A stretch of DNA of 64,000 nucleotides from Candidatus Thermochlorobacteriaceae bacterium (GTDB taxonomy: Bacteria; Bacteroidota; Chlorobiia; Chlorobiales; Thermochlorobacteraceae), in contig JAJUFC010000012.1 of the NCBI GenBank assembly GCA_029263855.1, positions 1 to 64,000 on the forward strand, read 5' to 3'. Shown here one piece after another: positions 7,348 through 18,400 of the stretch (within the stretch, counting starts at the first letter, position 1; each line of letters begins with the position of its first letter). The notes below the pieces were generated by a model that saw only the letters and a list, made by a program, of their open reading frames with translations, searched no databases and was not told where the DNA came from. Both the position numbers and the translations under genes were made by a program.

Positions 7348-8064
7348 ATGTCCGTTATTTTAATTACAGGCGCGGGCAAAGGCATTGGTCGCGCGATTGC
7401 AGTAGAATTTGCCAAGCGCAAGCATGAAGACTTTTCGCCAAAACTCTTTCTCACGTCGCGCACGCTCTCCGATTTACTTGCGCTCAAAAAAGAATGTGAA
7501 GCCATGCGCATTGAAACCCACGTGCTCGAAGCCGAACTCTCCAAACTCGATGAAGTCAATCGCATTTATGAAAGTGCGTTGAACCGTTTCGGACGTGTCG
7601 ATTGCCTCATCAACAATGCAGGCGTTGGACGATTCAAAAACATACTCGACCTCACCGAAGACGATTACGACTTCACCTTGAACACCAACTTGAAAGGCAC
7701 ATTTTTTCTCACGCAAAAAGTCTTTGCCGAAATGCAAGCGCGACGGTCGGGGCATATTTTTTTCATCACCTCCGTTGCGGCAGAAACACCGTTTGAACAA
7801 AGCGCGCTCTACTGCGCCTCGAAGTTCGGACAAAAAGGCATGGTAGAAGTCTTGCGGCTCTATGCAAGAAAGTGCAATGTGCGAATCACCAACGTGATGC
7901 CCGGTGCGGTGGCAACGCCGATGTGGGGCGACGCGAAAGAAACGCTTTCCGAAAAAATGATGATGCCCGAAGACGTGGCAAAACCCGTTGTCGATGCCTA
8001 CTTGCAACCTGCGAGAACGAGCGTTGAGGAAATCGTTTTGCGTCCAATCGGCGGCGATTTGTAG
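7348..8064 (+). CDS. Short-chain dehydrogenase closely resembling Chlorobium sepiapterin reductase
   Basis: This is a 238-residue classical SDR. It has the NAD(P)-binding TGAGKGIG (7-14), NNAGVGRF (89-96), and catalytic Ser142, Tyr155 and Lys159 (YCASK). From memory of the Chlorobium tepidum sepiapterin reductase, blocks such as NAGVGRF, TNLKGTFFLTQ, SGHIFFITSVAA, LYARKCNVRIT, MMMPEDVA and the IVLRPxxGD end are shared almost word for word. That enzyme reduces the side chain of a pterin precursor to give a tetrahydrobiopterin. The same role is likely here but should be treated as inference. It is the last gene of a three-gene operon and converges on the response-regulator gene. Confidence 0.85.
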   Translation: MSVILITGAGKGIGRAIAVEFAKRKHEDFSPKLFLTSRTLSDLLALKKECEAMRIETHVLEAELSKLDEVNRIYESALNRFGRVDCLINNAGVGRFKNILDLTEDDYDFTLNTNLKGTFFLTQKVFAEMQARRSGHIFFITSVAAETPFEQSALYCASKFGQKGMVEVLRLYARKCNVRITNVMPGAVATPMWGDAKETLSEKMMMPEDVAKPVVDAYLQPARTSVEEIVLRPIGGDL

Positions 8065-8082
8065 AAAGAGTTTTTAGGAAGA

Positions 8083-8790
8083 CTATTTTACGAGTACAAT
8101 GTCGACGTGCAAAAGCAGTTTTAGGGCGTCGAGCGCGTCGATGCCCGTTTTGTTATCGAACGCCACCTTTTGCAGTCGTCCTACGCTGTAATGCAATTCT
8201 CCCGCGCCGCGCGAACTAGTAACGACGAGTTTCCCCGTTTCACGATTAAAGACCATGTAGGAAATCGCCCGCGATATGGAATCGAAGTGAAGTGAGCCTT
8301 TTGATGCCGAAGAACTTGCGGCAAAAGCAGGCGAAGATGCTCCAATGCTCCGATTTGCCACATAGCCGATTTCGCTTTCCACGAGCGTTTTCAAGTTGCT
8401 GAAATCCGATTGCGAGCGCGCGAGCGTATCCAAATACGTTTGAACAGTATTGCGTAACTGTTGCGTTTGAACGGGCTTGAAGAGAAAATCGCTTGCGCCG
8501 AGTTGAAACGCCGCCATGACGATTTCCTTCTCGCGCATTGAACTGCACACAACCACAAACGGAAGCGAGAGTTTTTCTTCCTGCACTTTATCGAGAAACT
8601 CGAAGCCATTGACTTCGGGCATTACGAGGTCGAGAAGAATTAGGTCGTAGTTGTTTTTTTTGAGCAATCCAAGTGCCTCGCTGCCGTCGAAAGCGTCGTT
8701 AAACGTGACGGGAAGATGCTGGAGGGTGGATTTGTAAATCAAATGCATATCATGTTCGTCGTCGACAAGGAGTAATCGATAAGTGCTCAT
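8083..8790 (-). CDS. Response regulator: REC domain with C-terminal PATAN/DUF4388 output domain
   Basis: The first 120 or so residues are a receiver domain with acidic pocket Asp10/Asp11, phospho-acceptor Asp54 (LLLDLVMPE), Ser83/84 and Lys105 (FLFKP). After a serine/alanine-rich linker (SPAFAASSSASK) comes a domain of about 75 residues (ISYMVFNRETGKLVV, later GRLQKVAFDNKTGIDALDALKLL) of the DUF4388/PATAN type, which mediates protein-protein contacts rather than DNA binding. It lies 41 bases downstream of the TPR histidine kinase on the same strand and is the obvious phosphotransfer partner. The best-known PATAN regulators place PATAN before REC; the order is reversed here. Confidence 0.87.
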   Translation of the reverse strand: MSTYRLLLVDDEHDMHLIYKSTLQHLPVTFNDAFDGSEALGLLKKNNYDLILLDLVMPEVNGFEFLDKVQEEKLSLPFVVVCSSMREKEIVMAAFQLGASDFLFKPVQTQQLRNTVQTYLDTLARSQSDFSNLKTLVESEIGYVANRSIGASSPAFAASSSASKGSLHFDSISRAISYMVFNRETGKLVVTSSRGAGELHYSVGRLQKVAFDNKTGIDALDALKLLLHVDIVLVK

Positions 8791-8831
8791 CGCAAGAGTG
8801 AGTTAAAGGATTTGGTTGTATGGATTCGACT

Positions 8832-11039
8832 TCAAGCGGGTTGGTAAGCAGGAAGTTCGACGAAAAAAGTCGCGCCCTGATTTTTACCTTCCGATTCTGC
8901 CCACACTGTTCCGCCATGCAGTTCTGCTAACTGTTTAACGATTGAAAGTCCGAGACCCGTAGAAGGTTCTCCGCCTGTTGGCTTTGCGGAAAGCCGCTCA
9001 AATTTTCCAAAAAGTTTTTTCATATCGTCGCTCGTCAGCCCTTGACCTTCGTCATGCACCGAAAAAATAATTGTTTTTTCGCGGCTATCAGGCGGTTGAT
9101 GATGACAAAGTTTAACCTCGATTTTTTTTCCTTTCGGGCTATACTTAATTGCGTTGTTGATGAGATTATCAAAAATTTCGCGAATGCAGTCTGCATCGAC
9201 ATGGGCGAAAAGGTCGGAGTCGCCTGAAAATAAAATTTTTTGCTCCTTGCGCTCGGCTTGCGAAAAATTTTCGCGCACAGCGGAAAGCGCAATCGGATAA
9301 AGGTCAGCAATGGAGCGTGCGAGTTGAAGTTTCCCCGAATCAATCTGAGAACTTTGAAGAATCTGCGCAATCAATTTGAACATGCGCGTTGAACTGTCGT
9401 GAATCAGGTTCAACATGCCTTCGGCTTCGGCGAGTTGGCTCAAACTGTCGCCGTTTTTAACCGATGTAAGAATAGACTGAACGAAATCGGTAATGGTAAC
9501 AATGGTGGAAAGCGGGTTGCGCAAGTCGTGAGCGGCAATCGAGAGCAAGTGAGATTTGAATCGGTTGGCTTCTTCGGCGTTCTTTTTATGCTGTTCCATT
9601 TCCAACAGCACAGCAGAAAGTGCCTCGTTGGCTTGTTTCAAATCCTCCGCTTGTTTTTGAAAGAGAGTAGATTCACGCCGCGTTTGCTCGAGCTGATGCA
9701 CAACTTGCAAACTGCGTAATCGCTTGTCGGATTCCGTATTGAAGACCGATTCGCGCAAGCGGTAAAATTCTTCGTGATGTTTGAGGGCATCTTCAAACTC
9801 CCCGCGTCGCTTGTAGATTTCGGAAAGGGCTTTATGGGACTTATAGACAAGTTCGCGGGCGTCAATTTTTTCGGCGGTATTCAGCGCGGTTTTAAGAAGC
9901 AGAATTGAATCTTGATAATCGGAAGAAGTTGCCTTGTTTGAAGAAATGGTTAAAATGCCTTGATGATAGAGCGCGTCGGCTTCGGAGTAGCGGTCGCCGA
10001 TTCGGTGCGCAAGAAACGCCGCATCTTGAAAGCAAATTTTCGCCTCGCCATAGTTGCGCGTGCGCTCGTAGAGAACGCCCATCGCTAACAAGGCATTGAT
10101 TTCACCAGCGGGATAAGCGATGCTTCGAAAAAGCGAAAGCGCGTCGGTTTGAAACGCTAAAGCAACTTGCGAGTCGCCAAGTTTATCGTAAATGCTTCCG
10201 ATGTTGGAGAGCGAACTCGCCTCGCCGTAGCGGTCGCTAATGTTCTGAAACAGCGATAAACTTTTCTGATAGATGTCCAGCGCGCTGACATAGTCGCCGA
10301 GATGGAAATACACGTCGCCGATATTTCCCTCTGCAATAGCTTCGCTTCGTGCGTCGCCGAGTTCTTGGGATAAAATCAAACTGCGATGAAAGTATTCCAT
10401 CGCGCTCGAGTAATCGGCGATGATGAAATAAACTGTTCCGATGTTGCTGTGGGTTCGAGCCAGCCCTTGCTTGTCGTTGATTCGGCGTTGAATATCGAGA
10501 CAGCGTTGATGATAATCGAGCGAGGCACGATAGTCGGAAAGATTTTGATAGACGAGACCGATGTTGCCGAGCGCATCGGCTTCAAGTTTGTAATTTTCGG
10601 TTTGGCGAGCACGCTCAATGCAGGCATTGAAGGCATCTAAGGCTTCGTCGTAATCGCCCAATCGCCACGCGCTATTGCCCAGAATGAGGTAGGCATGTGC
10701 CTCGCCGTCAATGTCGTCGGTTTTATTAAGTTCGGCAAGTGCTTCTTTGATGATGCGATGCGCGAGGTCATAATCGGCTAAACGATAAACACACCACGCT
10801 TTTGTTCGTAGGCAGGTTGCAAGCGCGGTTTGCGCGTTGAATTGGTCGGATTGCAGAAGAGCAGAACTTTCAGCAAGCAAATTTCGAAGAGATTCCGCCG
10901 TTTCATCGCTCAACGTGATGGCGCGGACGGAATCGACGAGGCGCAACTCCCATGCGAGCAAACTTGCCGCGCAGGCTTTATCAAGTTCCGTCGGCGCTTG
11001 GCTTAAATCTCGCTCCAAGCGGGCTATCGTTTCATTCAT
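8832..11039 (-). CDS. TPR-repeat sensor histidine kinase
   Basis: The product is about 735 residues with no membrane segment. Residues 70-400 or so hold a run of 40-residue TPR units (pattern NIGxVYxxLxDYxxALxYxxxxLxL), which probably sense a protein or peptide partner. A coiled coil (TRRESTLFQKQAEDLKQANE) leads to the HisKA phospho-acceptor LLSIAAHDLRNPLS and an HATPase domain with NNAIKYSPKG, DEGQGL and STGLGLSIVKQL. It is a cytoplasmic two-component kinase; the REC-PATAN regulator follows 41 bases downstream. I chose the ATG at 11039 (MNETIARLERDL) because the paralogues begin with a similar helix; an in-frame start at 11084 would add 15 unusual residues. Confidence 0.9.
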   Translation of the reverse strand: MNETIARLERDLSQAPTELDKACAASLLAWELRLVDSVRAITLSDETAESLRNLLAESSALLQSDQFNAQTALATCLRTKAWCVYRLADYDLAHRIIKEALAELNKTDDIDGEAHAYLILGNSAWRLGDYDEALDAFNACIERARQTENYKLEADALGNIGLVYQNLSDYRASLDYHQRCLDIQRRINDKQGLARTHSNIGTVYFIIADYSSAMEYFHRSLILSQELGDARSEAIAEGNIGDVYFHLGDYVSALDIYQKSLSLFQNISDRYGEASSLSNIGSIYDKLGDSQVALAFQTDALSLFRSIAYPAGEINALLAMGVLYERTRNYGEAKICFQDAAFLAHRIGDRYSEADALYHQGILTISSNKATSSDYQDSILLLKTALNTAEKIDARELVYKSHKALSEIYKRRGEFEDALKHHEEFYRLRESVFNTESDKRLRSLQVVHQLEQTRRESTLFQKQAEDLKQANEALSAVLLEMEQHKKNAEEANRFKSHLLSIAAHDLRNPLSTIVTITDFVQSILTSVKNGDSLSQLAEAEGMLNLIHDSSTRMFKLIAQILQSSQIDSGKLQLARSIADLYPIALSAVRENFSQAERKEQKILFSGDSDLFAHVDADCIREIFDNLINNAIKYSPKGKKIEVKLCHHQPPDSREKTIIFSVHDEGQGLTSDDMKKLFGKFERLSAKPTGGEPSTGLGLSIVKQLAELHGGTVWAESEGKNQGATFFVELPAYQPA

Positions 11040-11176
11040 AAATAAATTACTTCTGTTGAAACGGGCGAGAGGCGCACATACCAAGTTTGGGCTTCAAAAG
11101 CATTGTGTTAAAATAGAAAAAATATGTTGCTTTTCAACTTGCTTTCGCGAATTGATAAAAGGACGGATAAGAGAAA

Positions 11177-13210
<2,034 letters not shown>

Positions 13211-13340
13211 TTATTTTTGAAATGTTAAAATAAGCCTAAGCCCTCAAAAACTTTTTAGTGGAAAGGCAAGAACGAAAAAAAGATTGACGATTCGATAACA
13301 TAAATTTGACACTTGCCGAATCGCCATTGCGTTTATGTAG

Positions 13341-13346
13341 TATAAT
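13341..13346 (+). promoter_or_regulatory. Possible -10 element (TATAAT) upstream of the exported TonB-C gene
   Basis: A perfect TATAAT lies about 42 bases before the ATG at 13388, in the divergent region shared with ligA. There is no good -35 at 16-18 bases; the nearest TTGACA (13306-13311) is 29 bases away. Treat it as suggestive only. Confidence 0.25.
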
Positions 13347-13387
13347 TTCGCGCACAAAAGTTTTGCCTGATTTTGTTCATCTCTGTT

Positions 13388-14212
13388 ATGAAGCACAACT
13401 CAATGGTTATTGCGTTTGTCTTTTCGTTTTTACTTTCAGACCCCGCCGTTTCACAAGGGCGTTTGTTTGGTCGTGTGGTTGATGAAGGCGGCAAGCCTGT
13501 GCCAGCGGCGACAGTGTTTGTGAGTAGTGGTTCAGTCAATCGCGCCGCACTCACAAATGCACAAGGATACTATGTCTTTTTGGGAATTTCAGAAGGCAAG
13601 TATTCGCTCAAAGTCTTCAAGACGGGATTTCCAAAAACCAGTCGCGAAGGCATTGCGATTGCCTCTAACTCAACGGCGCGCCACGATTTCAAACTCGGCG
13701 ACGCTTCGGGCGGAGTGCAAGCGGCTTCGGTAGCGCGTGAGCGTAAGAAAGAAGTAACCAAAGTCGCCAAACCAAAATCGGAAAAGCCGACGGAAACTAT
13801 CGTCGTGAAAAACGAAGTCGGCGAAGCCGAAGAATTAGATGAAAGCGAAGTCGAAGAAATTAAAAAGGCGGAAGAATCCGCAAAAGAAGAGGAACAAGCC
13901 TTGACGACCGCTGCTGAAAAAGAAGTCGCCATTGAAGGAGGAATCACCGCAATTCAAAAAGCGGTTAAATATCCTGAAACGGCGGTCAACTTGAAAATTG
14001 AAGGTAAGGTTGTGGTTCGCGTCTTCGTCGGGCGCGACGGCTCGCCGCTCCGAATGGACGTGATGAAATCAGCACACGAACTGCTCGACGAAGAAGCCCT
14101 GCGCGTATTAAGCGAAAATGCCAAATTCACCCCCGCAGTCGTTAACGGACAAAATGCAATCGGTGTCATTACCGTCCCGATTACATTCAAAATCGGAAAA
14201 GTCGTTTGGTAA
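13388..14212 (+). CDS. Exported protein: carboxypeptidase-regulatory-like domain plus TonB C-terminal domain
   Basis: This 274-residue protein begins with a hydrophobic export signal ending near VSQG. A CarboxypepD_reg-type beta-sandwich follows (GRLFGRVVDEGGKPVPAATV, later NAQGYYVFLGISEGKYSLKV), then a charged linker first rich in Lys and then strongly acidic (EAEELDESEVEEIKK). The last 85 or so residues are a TonB_C domain (YPETAV, LKIEGKVVVRVFVGRDGSP, LLDEEALRVL, FTPAVVNG). TonB_C normally contacts outer-membrane receptors, but the typical Pro-rich, membrane-anchored TonB N-terminus is absent, so coupling to ExbBD is not evident. The ATG at 13388 gives the cleaner signal; 13373 is an alternative. 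The gene at the right edge of the window is a paralogue. Confidence 0.85.
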   Translation: MKHNSMVIAFVFSFLLSDPAVSQGRLFGRVVDEGGKPVPAATVFVSSGSVNRAALTNAQGYYVFLGISEGKYSLKVFKTGFPKTSREGIAIASNSTARHDFKLGDASGGVQAASVARERKKEVTKVAKPKSEKPTETIVVKNEVGEAEELDESEVEEIKKAEESAKEEEQALTTAAEKEVAIEGGITAIQKAVKYPETAVNLKIEGKVVVRVFVGRDGSPLRMDVMKSAHELLDEEALRVLSENAKFTPAVVNGQNAIGVITVPITFKIGKVVW

Positions 14213-14244
14213 GGCTGATTCAGACAAAGCATATTTTTTTGATG

Positions 14245-14272
14245 AAAGGCATTGCAAGCGCAGTGCCTTTTT
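14245..14272 (+). terminator. Rho-independent terminator after the exported TonB-C gene
   Basis: AAAGGCATTGC (14245-14255) and GCAGTGCCTTT (14260-14270) form an 11-bp stem with one G-T pair and a 4-base loop. It runs straight into a T tract (14268-14272). Confidence 0.8.
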
Positions 14273-14356
14273 GGTTCGAGGTAGATTGCAAGGTAAGTTT
14301 GTTCAAGTCATCTTGTCCGAATCATCTTTTCAAGATCGCACATCAATTCAGTTCAA

Positions 14357-15280
14357 ATGAAATCGCCGAAACCATCGAGATTGTATCGAGAACTTTCATC
14401 GCTCCTGACCGAGCAGGTTAATCCAAACACGCGGCACATCGACGAATGCTCGCCACTTGAAATTGCGCGTCTCATCAACGAAGAGGATAAAAAAGTCGCG
14501 CTCGCTGTCGAGCAAGAACTATCGCAAATAGCTAAAGCCATTGAGATTGTTGCTAATGCGTTCAAGTCGGGCGGGCGGCTGATTTACATCGGCGCAGGCA
14601 CGAGCGGACGATTGGGCATATTGGACGCCTCGGAATGTCCGCCGACATTCGGCGTGAAGCCCGCGCAAGTGCAGGGCATTATTGCGGGCGGAAAAAAAGC
14701 CGTCTTCAAAAGTGTTGAAGGTGCAGAAGACGATGCAGACGCGGCAAGTCGAGACTTGAAAAAAATTAAATTTGATAAACGCGACGTGCTATGCGGAATC
14801 AGTGCCTCCAAGCGAACGCCATTTGTGATTGGGGCATTAAAATATGCGCGGCAAGTCGGCGCGAAAACGATTTTTCTTACTTCAAATCCAACCGTGAAAG
14901 AGAAAGCAACGGTTGTAATTCGAACGCTCGTCGGCGCGGAAGTCATTATGGGCTCAACGCGCATGAAGGCGGGAACATCGCATAAACTCGTGCTCAACAT
15001 GATTTCCACAGGCGCAATGATTTTATGCGGAAAAACTTATGGTAACTTGATGATTGACCTCCAACAAACCAATCAAAAACTCATTGAGCGCACCAAACGC
15101 ATCTTTACCTTAGCCACGGGCGACGACCACAAAACCGCCGAAGCCTTCCTTAAAAAAGCCGACGGCAGTCTGAAAACTGCCATCGTAATGCGGCTCGCCG
15201 GTGTCTCAAAAAGAGAAGCCGAAGCGCGCTTGAAAAAAGCAGATGGATTCATAAAACGCGCGATTGCAAATTCAATATAA
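14357..15280 (+). CDS. murQ: N-acetylmuramic acid 6-phosphate etherase
   Basis: The 307-residue protein matches MurQ over its length: TEQVNPNTRHID near the start, the SIS sugar-phosphate site IGAGTSGRLGILDASECPPTFG with catalytic Glu93, the second acid Glu124 in EGAEDD, TRMKAGTSHKLVLNMIST, and the C-terminal helical UBA-like segment. It cleaves the lactyl ether of MurNAc-6-phosphate to give GlcNAc-6-phosphate and D-lactate in the cytoplasm, as part of peptidoglycan recycling. No MurNAc kinase or phosphotransferase transporter is adjacent. Mpl, another recycling enzyme, is encoded 8 kb away. The gene stands alone, facing the efflux operon. Confidence 0.96.
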   Translation: MKSPKPSRLYRELSSLLTEQVNPNTRHIDECSPLEIARLINEEDKKVALAVEQELSQIAKAIEIVANAFKSGGRLIYIGAGTSGRLGILDASECPPTFGVKPAQVQGIIAGGKKAVFKSVEGAEDDADAASRDLKKIKFDKRDVLCGISASKRTPFVIGALKYARQVGAKTIFLTSNPTVKEKATVVIRTLVGAEVIMGSTRMKAGTSHKLVLNMISTGAMILCGKTYGNLMIDLQQTNQKLIERTKRIFTLATGDDHKTAEAFLKKADGSLKTAIVMRLAGVSKREAEARLKKADGFIKRAIANSI

Positions 15281-15449
15281 ACAGAGCCTTATTTAGCCAC
15301 TTGAAGTTTGTTATGACAGGATTCCTTAATGTTTCAAGGGCTTTTAACATCTCTCCTTTTATGATAAGTCTTTACACGGCACTATCCTCGTGCCAAGTCA
15401 CTGTTAGCGAAGCAGGTTTCGTTGTATAATTTCCAAAATCGTTCGCCTG

Positions 15450-18400
15450 TTAATCAGCGAGTTTGACCGGCGGCTCTAATCCTAAATTCGTAGAAGGCGT
15501 TTCAAGTTCGGGCGGCAAAAGTTTATACATCACGGGCGTAACCAAGCGCGCTAAAAGCGTTGAAGAAATCAAGCCGCCGATAATGACAACCGCAAGGGGA
15601 GAGTATAAGCCTGAACCTTCAAGTGCAATGGGAATTAAGCCACCGATTGCCGTCGCGCTTGTTAGGAGCACAGGCACAAAGCGAATTTCGCCCGCCTTTT
15701 GCACGGCTTCGTCGATGCTCATTCCTTTTTCTTCGCGCAGTTGGTTGGTAAAATCGACTAAAAGAATAGAGGTTTTAATCTCAATGCCCATCAGCGCAAT
15801 AAAGCCAATGACCGCAGTAAAGGAGAGCGTATAGCCCGTCAAGAGCAGCGCAAGTACGCCGCCAACCACGCCAAGCGGTACGACGCTGAACACAATCAGC
15901 GTGCTTCGGAAACTGCCAAATTCTAAAATCAGCGTCGCCATCATGCCGAAAAGGGCGACGAGAATCACCGAGCCGAATCCGCCGAAACTTTCCTGACGAC
16001 TTTCAATTTCGCCGGCGGGAATAAATGAATAGCCGTTTGGAAAAGGAAAGGCATTAAGTTTTGCCAAAATGTCTTGGGTAACTTTATCGGTGTTGTAGCC
16101 GGTTTTGACATAAGCCGTAATGGTAACGGCGCGCTCTTCGTTGTAGTGATTGATTTTTGTAGGCGAAGATTGAAACTCCAACGTGGCAAGTTGGCGAAGC
16201 GGAATTTGCGCGCCGGTAACGGAAGCGACATAGAGTTTGTCAAAAGCCTCAAGCGTTTGCTTTGAAGATGCGCCGTTTTCGCGCGGCAGCGCAACGGTGA
16301 TGTTGTATTCATCGCCATTGTCGCTGCGAAATTTGCCGATGTTCAAGCCCGCAATCGCCATTCGAACCGACCGTTCAAGGTCGGCGATTTGAACGCCGTA
16401 AATCCCCGCTTTTTCGTGGTTGATATTGACTTTCAAATCGGTTTTAGAAATTCTGACGGGATTATTGACATAAATCGCGCCTTCGGTTTCCAAAAAAAGT
16501 TTTTCAACCCGCGCGGCAATGGCTTTCAGCGAATCGAGATTTTCTCCAACCAAGCGTATTGCAATCGGCGCGTCAATCGGCGGACCGTTTTCAAATTCTT
16601 TGAGTTCGATTCGCGCATTGGGATACTGATTAAACTTTGCGCGGAGTGCGTCAAAAAATCGAACGGTTTTGGTTTCCTCATAATGCTTGACTTTGGCGAA
16701 GACTTCCGCCACATTGTTTTTTTCCTCTTTCGGAAACACATTGTAATAAATGCGCGGATTGCCCTTGCCGACGTTGCTATGAAACCACTCGATTTCGCCC
16801 GATTCTGCCAAAGTTTTTTCTACAAAGCGCGTGGCTTTATCAGTTTCAGAAAGGCTTGCGCCGTCGGGCGTTTCAATCGTGATGAGAAATTGCGGAATGC
16901 CCGCCTTTGGGAACAAACTAAATCCAATCAAGGGAAACGCGCCGATGCTGACAACAAATAAACCCAACGCGATAAGCAAGGTTTTTGATGGATTGGCAAT
17001 CGCCCAAACAAGAACACGTTTATACGACCACTCGATAAAGCGATTGAGCAGTTTGAGAAAGAGATTGCCATGCTCGTCTTTTTCTTCTTTCAAAAATCGG
17101 CTCGAGAGAAACGGCACAATCGTGAGCGAAACGATGAGGGAAGCGAACACCGTAACGACCACAGCGACAGGCAAACTGCGAATGTATTGCCCTGGTCCGC
17201 CGGGCAGAAAAAGAAGCGGCAAGAAGGCGAAAATAAGCGTCGCCGTCGCGCCAATGACGGCAAGATTGATTTGCTTCGTCGCTTCAATCGCCGCTTGAAC
17301 GGGCTTGTAACCCATTCGCAAAAATCGCGTCGTGTTTTCAACCACCACAATAGAATCATCAACAAGCAAACCCAGCGCAATCACGAAGCCGACGATGGAA
17401 AGTTGATTGATGTTGAATCCAAACGCATCAAGCATAAACACGCCCATCAAGAGCGACAAGGGAATCGAGACCATCACCACCAGCGAAGCGCGAAGCCCAA
17501 GCGGCAACAGCGTAATGAGAACCAACAGAATCGCTAACGCAAAGTCTCGATTTAATCCGCCTAAACGATGCTCGACGTTTTCGGATTGGTCGAAGCCCAT
17601 CTGCATTGTGATGGCGGGCGGAAGCGTTTTCTCGAAAGCGGAAAGTTCTTTTTCAATCGCTTTGCGCGCGGTGAAAATGTTTTGTCCCTTTTTAAGCGAT
17701 GCCGTTACAAAGACGGCGCGCTTGCCGTTGAAGCGGGCGAAATAGTTTTGGTCTTCATAATCCCATTGGACGTCGGCGACGTCTTTAAGAAAGATGATGT
17801 TTCCTTGCGCGCCGCCAACGATGGTGTTTCGCGCATCATCAAGGGTTTTGTAATTGCCGCTGGTTTTGACATTGAATTTTTTTGAGCCGATGTCAATGCT
17901 GCCGGCGGGAATGTTGGCGTTATTGGATTGAATCGCGCCAAGAACTTGATTCAGCGGCAAACGAAGCATCGCGAGTTTTTCAATGTTGAGCGCAATGCGA
18001 AGTTGGCGTTCCGGATAGCCGTGCGTTTCGGATTCCTTCACGCCGCCGACGGACTCCAATCTCGTTTTTAATTTGTCGGCAAGTTGCTCCAAGTCTTTAT
18101 ACGGCGCGCTTTCTGAAACGAGCGCGACTTGAACGATGCTCACATCGGTCGGCGAAATTTTTTTTACTTCAAGGCTAAATAAATCGGCGGGCAAATCGGG
18201 GCGGACGACGTTGACTTCGCGGACGACTTCATCGTACTTTTTATCTGCATCTTCATTCGCATCAAACTCCACGCGAATGATGGCTAAACCGTCCTCGATT
18301 TCCGTTTTCATCGTTTTGAGATTATCGAGCGCGGCGATTTTTTCTTCGAGTTTATCGACGACCGATTCTTCAATATCGGCGGGGCTTGCGCCGGGATAAA

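Noticed and set aside
7474-8007. A 177-codon open frame on the minus strand opposite the SDR gene
   Set aside because: The SDR gene has complete catalytic motifs and the antisense product has no recognisable fold.
6336-8064. A bacterial microcompartment locus, suggested by the RpiB-like fusion
   Set aside because: No shell protein, aldehyde dehydrogenase or cobalamin enzyme gene is present in the window.
13306-13346. A standard sigma-70 promoter pairing TTGACA (13306-13311) with TATAAT (13341-13346)
   Set aside because: The 29-base spacing is far too long, so only the -10-like element was listed, with low confidence.
15378-15394. A hairpin GGCAC-N7-GTGCC between murQ and the RND gene as a bidirectional terminator
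   Set aside because: The stem is 5 bp and neither strand has a T tract, so it is too weak to call.
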